DNA of 30,859 nt. It comes from Saccharothrix sp. ST-888 (GTDB lineage: Bacteria; Actinomycetota; Actinomycetes; Streptomycetales; Streptomycetaceae). The notes beneath the pieces are model-generated. The model was not told where the DNA came from. It saw nothing but the letters and a program-made list of their open reading frames with translations, and searched no databases. How positions within the stretch are numbered: the first letter of the stretch is position 1; each line of letters opens with the position of its first letter. Position numbers and translations under genes: made by a program. This document shows, piece after piece, positions 1 to 7,327 of the stretch. The DNA is taken from positions 1-30,859 of the forward strand of contig NZ_JYJF01000092.1 in NCBI RefSeq assembly GCF_000955975.1, written 5' to 3'.

Positions 1-187
1 GTCCAAGAGCCCGGACCTCATCCGCCAGGAGATCTACGGCTACCTGCTCGCGCACTACGCGATCAGCGCCCTGATCTGCCGGGCCGCGACCAACGCCGGG
101 ATTGACCCCGACCGGGTCAAGTTCACCCGCACCCTGCGTATCGTCCGCCGCCACGTCACCGCGACGCCGGCGGCCTTTTCCCCCTGA
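1..187 (+). CDS. IS4-type transposase, C-terminal fragment (runs off left edge)
   Basis: The open frame enters at base 2 and ends with TGA at 185-187, giving the last 61 residues of a protein whose start lies outside the window. The stretch RQEIYGYLLAHYAISAL followed by DPDRVKFTRTLRIVRRHV matches, from memory, the conserved C-terminus of actinobacterial IS4-family DDE transposases, after the last catalytic Glu. Whether the upstream part is intact cannot be seen. No clear terminal inverted repeat was identified in the ~200 bases after the stop, so the right boundary of the IS is undefined. Its position just outside the repeats and att-like core suggests that it is a separate insertion from the integrase-linked DNA. 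Confidence 0.75.
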   Translation, partial: SKSPDLIRQEIYGYLLAHYAISALICRAATNAGIDPDRVKFTRTLRIVRRHVTATPAAFSP

Positions 188-370
188 CCACCAAGGCCGT
201 GTCGTTGACGCTATACGTCACGACATCACTCACCTCAGGAACCTCAACCCGCAACGGCGCGAACGCAGTTATCCAAGAGTCGTCAAACGCGCCCGACACA
301 ACAGCTACCACGTCAAGCGCCCCGGTGACACCGGGACCCGCCACAGCATCCCACCGACTGTCCGCCTCGC

Positions 371-443
371 CAACATCCCAACAGCCGCTTGATCAACATC
401 CCAACAGCCGCTTGATCAACATCCCAACAGCCGCTTGATCAAC
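371..443. repeat. 23-bp tandem repeat, three copies plus 4 bases
   Basis: Three perfect 23-bp units (371-393, 394-416, 417-439) are followed by a partial CAAC. Each unit contains CCCAACAGCCGC and each junction makes the palindrome TTGATCAA (389-396, 412-419, 435-442). Perfect identity implies recent expansion or selection. The position 20 bp before the att-like core and 730 bp before integrase 1 makes recombinase or regulator binding sites, or iterons, plausible. No replication gene is visible nearby. Confidence 0.9.
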
Positions 444-461
444 TTAAGCTAAGCGGCATTG

Positions 462-476
462 CCCCTTGACCCCCAG
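462..476. other. att-like core matching the tRNA-Pro anticodon arm
   Basis: The 15 bases CCCCTTGACCCCCAG occur here and again, in the same orientation, at 26364-26378 inside a tRNA-Pro(GGG) remnant. The next base T also fits the remembered tRNA gene, and bases 477-505 loosely resemble the 5' half of the tRNA read on the minus strand. Bases to the left do not resemble the tRNA 3' half. This could be an attachment core or a decayed junction for integrase 1 or an older element. Confidence 0.45.
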
Positions 477-514
477 TTTAGTAGGGCTATCACATTAGCG
501 CTCGAAATGCGCCC

Positions 515-535
515 GCACACACGTCGTGTGTGTGC
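515..535. repeat. Near-perfect inverted repeat
   Basis: GCACACACG and CGTGTGTGTGC face each other around a single T; the right arm has one extra GT. It lies 40 bp after the att-like core. It may be an operator or recombination-accessory site; there is no direct evidence of function. Confidence 0.5.
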
Positions 536-581
536 AGATGAGCAGGTCTCGCGCACCTCGTGCGGTAGCGCGCACGACGTG

Positions 582-602
582 TGGTCCCCAGCTGGTCCCC
601 AG
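582..602 (+). repeat. Phased direct repeat TGGTCCCCAG x2
   Basis: TGGTCCCCAG occurs at 582-591 and 593-602, an 11-bp period that places both copies on the same helix face. Spacing and position between the att-like core and the integrase gene resemble arm-type integrase or excisionase binding sites, though this is inference from geometry only. Confidence 0.5.
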
Positions 603-1169
603 GTCAGGGGCTTGACGGAGGGTCCGGCTGGCGTTCATGTCTTCAGGGTAGCGCCACTCCGACCGTGAATCCAGCGATTCCCGAGGATCGCCCAGGAAGT
701 CACCGGACATGGGGCCAGCACCGCGGAGTGAAATCAATCCGACCCGAACCGAGTGTCAGCCAGAAAATGGCTTCCGCAAATCCCGACCCCATCTATTCAC
801 TCCGGTCTCACCGAAATTCTCGGCGCTCGCCGTGGCGCGCTCCGGGGACCAGTCCGAGGCTCGGCGCCATCGCTCCGCTCGTGCTCCGGGTTGTACGAGC
901 TCAACAACCCATGGCCGACCGGCAGACCGCTCTCTCCCGGCCCGCGGCCACTCTTCCGAGCAGCGACCCCGTGCGGGCCGATGCTGCGCGATCAAGCTCG
1001 CCTACCCGCCGAACGTGCTCCGTGATCACCCACGCGGCGTGTCGCCAGCGCGTGTCCCGGCCGGTCGATCTTGCCGTACTCCACGCCCCGTCCCGCGCGC
1101 TCTGCCACCACACCCACCACTGCCGCAACTCTGGACACGCCATCACCACTTGGTTCGAGGAGGAGTCCC

Positions 1170-2420
1170 ATGGCGCAGCGTCCCCAGCGTGGTCGGGTGT
1201 ATCGCCGGTGCGGGTGTCAGGACGAAAACGGGAAGCAGTTGGGCCCATGGTGTCCTCGGCTGGCCGGTGATGTCGGTCATGGTCGGTGGACGTATGCGGT
1301 GGATCTGGCGCCGGAGGACGGTAAGCGGAGAACTCGGCGGCGGGGCGGGTTCTCTACCCGGGCGGAGGCGGCCAGGGAGATGGCCCGGGTGCTGGATGCC
1401 GAGTACCGGGGCGTGTACGAGGACCGCACGCTGCGCGTCGGGCTGTTCCTGTACGAGTGGCTGGAGTCGAAGCGGCCGGCGCTGGCGCCCAACACCTGGG
1501 CGGGCTACCGGGCGTGCATCGAGCGCGACCTGGTCCCCGCGTTCGGCGGCATGCTGCTCGTCGACCTGCGGCCCAAACACATCGACGCCTGGGTGAGCGC
1601 GCAGCTCGCCGCCGGCCGCGGGCGCACCACCGTCCACCACGCGGTGGCCATGCTGCGAGGCGCCCTGAACCACGCGGTGCGGACGTGGCGGCTGCGCTAC
1701 AACCCGGCCAAGCACTCCGTGCCGCCCAAGCCCCGCGCCGCCGTGCGCACCTGCTGGACCCCGGATGAGGCCGCGGCGTTCCTGCGGCACAACGCGGAGC
1801 ACTACGCCGACCGGCTCACCGACCTGTTCGAGGTCATGCTCGGCACCGGCATGCGGCGCGGCGAGATTCTGGCCCTGCACTGGTCCGATGTCCACCTCAT
1901 GGACCGCAAGCTCTACGTCCGCTGGACCCTGACGGCCGTGAACAACGGGAAGATTCACCTCGGCGAGCCCAAGACCGAAGCCAGCCGCGCCTGGGTGAGC
2001 CTCTCCCCCAGAGCCACGGCGGCCCTCCACCGCCAGGCCGCCCTCCAGATGGCCGCCCACCCCGACGGCCGACTCGAAGGCCTGGTCTTCGCCCGCCCCG
2101 ACGGCGACCCCCTACGCCCCCAGTGGGTCCTCGACCAGCTCCGCAGGCGCACCGCCGAACTCGACCTGCCCAAGATCGGCCTGCACGACCTGCGCCACAC
2201 TGCCGCCAGCATCATGATCGCCGCCGGCATCCCCCTCGCCGTCGTCTCCAAGACCTTGCGCCACTCCCACCTTGCCATCACCGCCGACCTCTACGGCCAC
2301 CTGCTCAAGGACTCCGCCGACGAAGCCGTCCTCGCCCTGGCCAAAGCCCTCGACCACGCGGACGCCCTCCACGCAGACAGCACCACTACGGTCATCCCGA
2401 ACGCCTGCCTGGCCGCGTAG
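1170..2420 (+). CDS. Tyrosine recombinase / site-specific integrase 1
   Basis: This 416-residue integrase belongs to the type carried by actinomycete integrative elements and catalyses strand exchange at an attachment site. The N-terminus has a Cys-rich patch (RRCGC at 12-16, C28), followed by a SAM-like arm/core-binding domain at about 85-185 and the catalytic domain at about 195-390. The catalytic set is complete: R229 in GTGMRRGE, K268, H339 and R342 in HDLRH, H365 in LRHS, and the nucleophile Y375 in ADLYGHL. The ATG at 1170 was chosen because GAGGAGGAG lies just upstream. It is a clear paralogue of the integrase at 24690: both begin with an RVYRRCGC block followed by a CPRL block. No excisionase gene is visible before it, and its own att site is not certain. 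Confidence 0.93.
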   Translation: MAQRPQRGRVYRRCGCQDENGKQLGPWCPRLAGDVGHGRWTYAVDLAPEDGKRRTRRRGGFSTRAEAAREMARVLDAEYRGVYEDRTLRVGLFLYEWLESKRPALAPNTWAGYRACIERDLVPAFGGMLLVDLRPKHIDAWVSAQLAAGRGRTTVHHAVAMLRGALNHAVRTWRLRYNPAKHSVPPKPRAAVRTCWTPDEAAAFLRHNAEHYADRLTDLFEVMLGTGMRRGEILALHWSDVHLMDRKLYVRWTLTAVNNGKIHLGEPKTEASRAWVSLSPRATAALHRQAALQMAAHPDGRLEGLVFARPDGDPLRPQWVLDQLRRRTAELDLPKIGLHDLRHTAASIMIAAGIPLAVVSKTLRHSHLAITADLYGHLLKDSADEAVLALAKALDHADALHADSTTTVIPNACLAA

Positions 2421-2508
2421 GTCTGGCCGTCAGGAACCCGGCAGAACTGAACGAAGGCTGGCCGTCGAGAGGGCCACCGGAGACCAGCGCCTACGCTGTG
2501 CTGGACCC

Positions 2509-2836
2509 GTTGCGGCCCTCGGTCGCCTGGAAAGGCGGCCGCCACACGGCGGCGACGTCGGCGCCGAGTTCGGCGAGGGTGTTGCGATCCTCCGCCGCCC
2601 TGAAAAGCGACCGCCACGACGCGGTGTGCGCGCCGCCGTGCCCGCGGTGGTGGTTGCGATCCTCGGCCGCCCCAGTGGGCGACCGCCACCCAGATCAGCA
2701 CGGATCGGTTCCAGGTCGGGTCCAGGTTGCGATCCTCAGTCGTCCCGGAGGGTGACCGCCACTCGCCCGGCTGGTCGAGATGACCGAGCACGTCAAGGCA
2801 TTGCGATCCTCGGCCGCCCTGGAAGGCGGCCGCCAC
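2509..2836 (+). CRISPR. Small degenerate CRISPR-like array, five 37-nt repeats
   Basis: Repeats lie at 2509-2545, 2581-2617, 2653-2689, 2726-2762 and 2800-2836. Each is exactly 37 nt, in the same orientation, separated by unrelated spacers of 35, 35, 36 and 37 nt. The ends are well kept (GTTGCGATCCTC at the left, CCGCCAC at the right) while the middle varies. The middle can still fold: repeats 1, 3, 4 and 5 keep 7-8 of 8 stem pairs, using G-U and compensating changes, and repeat 2 is weaker. Constant repeat length with near-constant spacers is the CRISPR signature. No cas gene lies in the window, so the array is an orphan or relic. A non-CRISPR structured repeat family is the alternative. Confidence 0.72.
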
Positions 2837-3222
2837 GCAGGCGGATCCCGCCGGTAACGACGCTCAGCGGGCAACGTGAGCGAGCCGGTTCGGCTTGCTA
2901 CCTCAGGCCTTCGTATCCGGCTGCTGATCGGCCGCTTCCGAGCCGCCGGCACGAGTGCCCTCGGTCCCCTCTCCGTCGGTGGGTCTATGGCCGCCTTCGG
3001 GTTGTCTGTCCAGGCCGTCGTCCGCGGGCCATACGGGCCATCACGTGCCGCCGTTCGGTGGATGCGGCGGTCGGGTCCGATACGGCCGGTCGTCCGGCTG
3101 GGACACCTTCCTTGCAGGGGTACTGGGGGATACGCCCCTGCCCGAAGAGGAACCCGGTGTCATGCGGGTTCCAGTCGCGTACCCGTCGTTCACTTGTGCG
3201 GTTACAGGAAGGGATGCTCGAC
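2837..3222. other. Gene-free stretch before the SDR gene
   Basis: About 385 bases hold no supported gene. An open frame runs through from the CRISPR-like array into the SDR, but its upstream part lacks family resemblance and reads through repeat units. The only functional signal I see is the ribosome binding site AGGAAGGG at 3206-3213 that sets the SDR start. Confidence 0.6.
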
Positions 3223-3990
3223 GTGTCTGATCCCGTCGTCCTCATCACGGGCGCACTCACCGGCATCGGCCGCGCCACCGCCTTGGCTTACGCCCGTCAG
3301 GGCGCGAACCTTGTGGTCTCCGGCCGCCACGAGGACGTGGGTGAGCAACTCGCCAGGGAACTGTCCGATCTCGGCGCCCCGGTCGAGTTCGTGCGTGCCG
3401 ACGTCCGTTTCGACGCCGATGTGAAGGACCTCGTCGACCGCGCCGTCGCGCGGTTCGGGCGGATCGACGTCGCCTTCAACAACGCCGGCACCGAGGGAAC
3501 ACCCAGCCCCGTCACCGAAGTGACCGACGAGCGCTACCAGGCCACCTTCGACACCAACGTCAAGGGAACGCTGCTGTGCCTGAAGCACGAGTTCCGGGTC
3601 ATGAGGGAACAGGGCGGCGGCAGCATCGTCAACGTCAGCTCCACCTTCGGCCTGATGGGTTACCCCGGGGCGACGTTGTACGTCGGGAGCAAGCACGCCG
3701 TCGTCGGCATCACCAAGGCGGCCGCGCTCGAAGGCGCCGCTCACGGTATCCGGGTCAACGCGGTCGCGCCCGGCTACACCCGGACCGCCATGTACGAGCG
3801 GTTCACCGGCGACGACACGGCGCGTGAAGCGGTCGATTCGGTGCTGCCCATGCACCGGGCGGGCACCCCGGAGGAGATCGCCCAGGCCGTCCAGTTCCTG
3901 GGGTCGGACAAGGCGAGCTATGTCACCGGGCACATCCTCCTGGTCGACGGCGGCCTGATGGCGGGCGGTCCCCTGTTCCCGAGCTCGTGA
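3223..3990 (+). CDS. Short-chain dehydrogenase/reductase (SDR)
   Basis: This classical SDR of 255 residues is a cytoplasmic NAD(P)-dependent oxidoreductase of the glucose-1-dehydrogenase / 3-oxoacyl-ACP-reductase-like group; its substrate cannot be told. The Rossmann motif TGALTGIG is at residues 9-16, NNAG at 86-89, and the catalytic Ser140, Tyr153 and Lys157 (YVGSK) are all present. The C-terminal VDGGLMAG is typical of the family. I chose GTG 3223 because AGGAAGGG ends 9 nt before it; the ATG at 3214 directly abuts that sequence and is too close. It stands alone, in the same direction as the glycosidase gene that follows 224 bp later. Confidence 0.92.
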   Translation: MSDPVVLITGALTGIGRATALAYARQGANLVVSGRHEDVGEQLARELSDLGAPVEFVRADVRFDADVKDLVDRAVARFGRIDVAFNNAGTEGTPSPVTEVTDERYQATFDTNVKGTLLCLKHEFRVMREQGGGSIVNVSSTFGLMGYPGATLYVGSKHAVVGITKAAALEGAAHGIRVNAVAPGYTRTAMYERFTGDDTAREAVDSVLPMHRAGTPEEIAQAVQFLGSDKASYVTGHILLVDGGLMAGGPLFPSS

Positions 3991-4214
3991 ACCGCGAGGC
4001 CGGCCACGGCGTGCATGCGGCTATCAGGGGCACGGACGGCCGTTCTTGGCTCCTCCTACAGCCAAGGTACGACGTCGGGCGAATGCGCTGTGCACGAAGG
4101 CTTTGGGATCAATGCTCCTCACGCATCTGAAACGACCTGCGGCGCGGGCGAGCGATCCTCACGTCGCCCTCACCGGGCCGCCTCGCCCGGCCCGAGATGG
4201 ACGGGATGCGACGA

Positions 4215-6053
4215 ATGAGCGCGCGACCGATCGGTGACCACGCCCTGCTCTCCGACTGCCGTTCGGCCGCCCTGGTCACCTCCGACGGCTCAGTGGACTG
4301 GCTGTGCCTTCCCCGATTCGACAGCCCGGCGATCTTCGCCCGCCTCCTCGACGAGAGCGCCGGCCACTGGTCCATCCGCCCCACCGAACCTGCCGACACC
4401 AGCCGCCGCTACCTCGAAGACACCCTCGTCCTGGAGACGACCTTCCGCACGGCCGACGGCACGGCGGTGCTGCGCGACGCCCTCGCCCTGGGACGGCGCG
4501 AACGCGGCCACGCACTCGGCAGCACCTCCCCGGGAGTGCTCCTGCGACAGATCACCTGCACCGAAGGACAGGTGACCATCGAGATCGCCTACGCGCCGCG
4601 CCCGGAGTTCGGACTGGTCCACCCGCTCCTGACACCCCTGCGGGGCGGCCTCGCCGCGCACGGGGGCGCCCACATCCTGCTCCTGTCGAGCCCCGTGGAC
4701 TTGCGGGTCAGCGGCTCCACGGCGCACGGCCGGACCCCGCTGCGGGCAGGGCACCGCCTGGGATTCGCCCTGCACGTCGAGCCGGCCTGGGAGCGCGAGC
4801 CGATGCGCTGGCGTGCCGGGCGTATCCGACGCCGCCTCGGCGACACCATCACCGGCTGGCGATCGTGGTCGCGGCTCCACCGCGCGTATGTCGGCCCCTG
4901 GCAGGACGAGGTGAGCCACAGCGGACGGGTGCTGCGCGCCCTGACCTTCGCGCCGACCGGCGCCATCGTCGCGGCGGCCACCACCTCCCTGCCCGAGCGA
5001 GTGGGCGGAACACGCAACTGGGACTACCGGTACACCTGGGTCCGCGACGCGAGCTTCACCCTTCAGGCACTGGCCACGGCCGCCTGCCACAAGGAGAAGG
5101 AGAAGTTCTTCGACTTCCTCGCCCGAGCCGCGGTGAACCAGCTCGACCGCGGCGTCGACCTGCAGATCATGTACGGCATCGGCGGGGAACGCGATCTGAG
5201 CGAGCGGCTCCTGCCCCACCTGACCGGCTGGCGCGACAGCAGCCCCGTTCGAAGCGGCAACGACGCGTGGCGCCAACGTCAACTCGACGTCTACGGCGAA
5301 CTCCTCGACGCCGCCCACGAGACCCTCCCGCCCGGCGAACGTCTGGACCCAGCCACCCGGACCCTCCTGGTCCAGGCGGCACAGACAGCCGCCCAGCGGT
5401 GGTCCCAACCGGATCAGGGCATCTGGGAGCGACGCGGGCCCAGCAGACACTTCCTGCACTCGAAACTGATGTGCTGGGTCGCCCTGGACCGTGCCATCGC
5501 CATGGCACCCACCCTCCAAGCCGAAGCCCACGCACCCCACTGGCGGCACGAGCGCGACCGGATCCGCGAAGCCATCGAAGAGCGCGGCTGGAGTCCCCGC
5601 CTAGGCGCCTTCACCCAGGCATTCGGCAGTGAGGAACTCGACGCCTCGACGCTGATGCTGCCCATCGTCGGCTTCCTGCCGCCTGACGACCCCCGCGTCC
5701 AGTCCACCGTGCTAGCCATCGCCACCCACCTGACCGACCGCGACGGCCTGGTCCGCCGCTACCTCAGCGACGAGCTGCCGGAAGACGAAGGCGCCTTCCT
5801 GCTGTGCACCTTCTGGCTCGCCCATGCCCTCGCCCTCACCGGCGACACCACCCGCGCACGGCACGTCTTCCAGACCGCCCTCGCGCATGCCAACGACGTC
5901 GGGCTGCTGGCCGAGGAGACCGACTCCACCACAGGGGAGGCCCTCGGCAACTTCCCACAAGCCTTCAGCCACATCGGTCTGATCAACGCCGCCCGCGCCA
6001 TCCGCGATGCCGAGGGGCAACCCACACACATGCAGCCTCGATCGACCGGTTGA
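4215..6053 (+). CDS. GH15 family glycosidase (trehalase/glucoamylase-like)
   Basis: This 612-residue protein has the architecture of mycobacterial and streptomycete GH15 alpha,alpha-trehalases and glucoamylase-like hydrolases. The N-terminal beta-sandwich begins with a block like ALLSDCRSAALVTSDGSVDW, and the (alpha/alpha)6 barrel carries RNWDYRYTWVRD at about 267-278. GIWERRG (about 402-408) contains the likely acid Glu, and TGEALGNFPQAFSHIGL near the C-terminus contains the likely second catalytic Glu. There is no signal peptide, so a cytoplasmic enzyme acting on trehalose or a related glucoside is likely. Starts at 4197 and 4206 are also possible; 4215 gives the N-terminus closest to the family. 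A trehalose-synthase (otsA) relic lies 3.5 kb away, but no operon links them. Confidence 0.9.
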   Translation: MSARPIGDHALLSDCRSAALVTSDGSVDWLCLPRFDSPAIFARLLDESAGHWSIRPTEPADTSRRYLEDTLVLETTFRTADGTAVLRDALALGRRERGHALGSTSPGVLLRQITCTEGQVTIEIAYAPRPEFGLVHPLLTPLRGGLAAHGGAHILLLSSPVDLRVSGSTAHGRTPLRAGHRLGFALHVEPAWEREPMRWRAGRIRRRLGDTITGWRSWSRLHRAYVGPWQDEVSHSGRVLRALTFAPTGAIVAAATTSLPERVGGTRNWDYRYTWVRDASFTLQALATAACHKEKEKFFDFLARAAVNQLDRGVDLQIMYGIGGERDLSERLLPHLTGWRDSSPVRSGNDAWRQRQLDVYGELLDAAHETLPPGERLDPATRTLLVQAAQTAAQRWSQPDQGIWERRGPSRHFLHSKLMCWVALDRAIAMAPTLQAEAHAPHWRHERDRIREAIEERGWSPRLGAFTQAFGSEELDASTLMLPIVGFLPPDDPRVQSTVLAIATHLTDRDGLVRRYLSDELPEDEGAFLLCTFWLAHALALTGDTTRARHVFQTALAHANDVGLLAEETDSTTGEALGNFPQAFSHIGLINAARAIRDAEGQPTHMQPRSTG

Positions 6054-6147
6054 CGGCCCCTGTCCCGGCCGCCGTCGGTTGCCCTGACCGGGCGGGACGG
6101 CCCCGTGGCACCGCCCGTCGTATCCTGTGCCGCGCCGTCAGCCGGCC

Positions 6148-6828
6148 TCAGCATGGATGACCCGAGGATGGGCCCTGGCGGCCGAGGGCGAGGAAGCATC
6201 GGCGGCCGCTCCGCCACTGGTCGGTGACGCCGAGGGCCAAGTCCCGGGCGATCCTGCGGAGCGCCGGCGCTCCCAGCCGCGCCCAGGGAAACACCGGCCC
6301 CCTGTGGCCGTGGACGTTTTCGAACCAGGCGGTGCAGGGCTCCTCGACGTCATGCGGACCGACCTCGACGAGGAGGACACCCGTCGGGCTGACGAGCTGG
6401 ACACATCGGCGCAGCAGGGCATGCGGGTCGCCGCCGATACCGATGTTGCCGTCGATGAGCAGGACGGTCTGCCAGCCGCCCTCGGCCGGTAGCCGGTCGA
6501 ACACCGATCGGCACAGTGCTCTCCCGCCGAGAGCGACGGTATGGGCCACCGCGAGGGGAGCCACATCGACGCCGAGTGCGGGGAATCCGCGGCCCAGGAG
6601 CGCTCTGCAGAGCCGGCCCGGTCCGCAGCCGACGTCGAGCACGGGGCCGACGCAGCGGTTGAGCACGGATTCGTCGGCCACGGTGGGCTGCGCGTACCAG
6701 CGATGCACCGGCATCCGGATCCGGCGCCCGTCCGTCAGCCGCAGGTACACCGGTCCGTGGCCGCTGCGCAGGATGTGCGCGTAGGGGTCTGTGCCGGCGT
6801 GGGACGGCGCTTCCTCGTCGGTCGTCAC
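6148..6828 (-). CDS. SAM-dependent methyltransferase, class I
   Basis: The 226-residue cytoplasmic protein has the class I SAM-binding motif VLDVGCGPGR at about 63-72, followed by an acidic strand end (GVDVAPLAV) and a motif-IV-like LLIDGNIGIGG. The methyl acceptor cannot be inferred. Its GTG start overlaps the stop of the membrane-protein gene by 4 bp (GTGA), so it is the last gene of a leftward operon with the molybdenum oxidoreductase. It might modify a lipid, quinone or small metabolite linked to that redox system, but this is only context. Confidence 0.85.
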   Translation of the reverse strand: MTTDEEAPSHAGTDPYAHILRSGHGPVYLRLTDGRRIRMPVHRWYAQPTVADESVLNRCVGPVLDVGCGPGRLCRALLGRGFPALGVDVAPLAVAHTVALGGRALCRSVFDRLPAEGGWQTVLLIDGNIGIGGDPHALLRRCVQLVSPTGVLLVEVGPHDVEEPCTAWFENVHGHRGPVFPWARLGAPALRRIARDLALGVTDQWRSGRRCFLALGRQGPSSGHPC

Positions 6829-7325
6829 GGTGCGTCGTTACCTGGTGCGGGTCGTTCCTCGTCTACTCGGGCGGCCCGCCGGACGCGGCGGAGCTTGAGA
6901 GCGAAGGCGATCGCTGCCGCGCCGAACAGCACGGCGGTGATCGCCAGCCAGCGGCCGAGGTAGACGTCTTCCGGCAGCCGCGTGTCGCCCTGGTAGGGGA
7001 TCGACAGATTGAGGATCAGGGGAAACCACACGAGCAGCAGAACACCGGACAGGAAGGCGGGCACGCGCAGATAGTTGATCCACGGCACCGCAGGAGTGCG
7101 TTCCGGGCGGTGGCGCAGCACGGACTGGGCCGAGAGGTCGGCGAGCGAGTAGAGGGGCAGCAGGATCAGGTCGTGGCCGATGGCCGCGCCGACGAACCAG
7201 ATCGCCACCCCGAGCGGGCGCTCGGCGAACAGGCGCACCAGGGCGTAGCCGGTGAGGGCGAAGGAGCAGATCAGGACGAGGAGGTGGAGGGGGGCGGAGC
7301 CGTACCAGCGGACGAAGCGTGCCAT
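6825..7325 (-). CDS. Small polytopic membrane protein
   Basis: The 166-residue protein has about four hydrophobic segments (near HLLVLICSFALTGYALV, VAIWFVGAAIGHDLILLPL, FLSGVLLLVWFPLIL and WLAITAVLFGAAAIAFAL), then a basic tail, so it sits in the cytoplasmic membrane. I recognise no catalytic motif. The ATG at 7325 comes 2 bp after the stop of the molybdenum oxidoreductase gene, and its own stop overlaps the methyltransferase start. This translational coupling suggests a helper, such as a membrane partner, of the oxidoreductase. A longer reading that starts further upstream would overlap that gene deeply and is rejected. Confidence 0.8.
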   Translation of the reverse strand: MARFVRWYGSAPLHLLVLICSFALTGYALVRLFAERPLGVAIWFVGAAIGHDLILLPLYSLADLSAQSVLRHRPERTPAVPWINYLRVPAFLSGVLLLVWFPLILNLSIPYQGDTRLPEDVYLGRWLAITAVLFGAAAIAFALKLRRVRRAARVDEERPAPGNDAP

Positions 7326-7327
7326 GG

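Larger units (their letters stand above)
188..1169. other. Gene-free region upstream of integrase 1
   Basis: Almost 1 kb between the transposase stop and the integrase start holds no convincing gene: the open frames here have no ribosome binding site or recognisable family. It does hold a 23-bp triplicate tandem repeat, a 15-bp tRNA-Pro-like core, an inverted repeat and a phased direct repeat, each listed separately. Such a cluster beside an integrase is what an attachment/regulatory region looks like. From about 650 to 1140 I see no further signal. Confidence 0.6.

Noticed and set aside
709..1596. Long open frames upstream of and overlapping integrase 1, considered as a possible excisionase.
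   Set aside because: No helix-turn-helix motif, low-complexity Arg/Pro/Ser composition, and no ribosome binding site.
2272..3222. A long open frame leading into the SDR, which could be read as a large N-terminal extension.
   Set aside because: It passes through the end of the integrase gene and the CRISPR-like array, has no family resemblance, and a strong ribosome binding site sits directly before GTG 3223.
2421..3222. Cas genes accompanying the CRISPR-like array.
   Set aside because: No frame near the array, or elsewhere in the window, shows Cas motifs.
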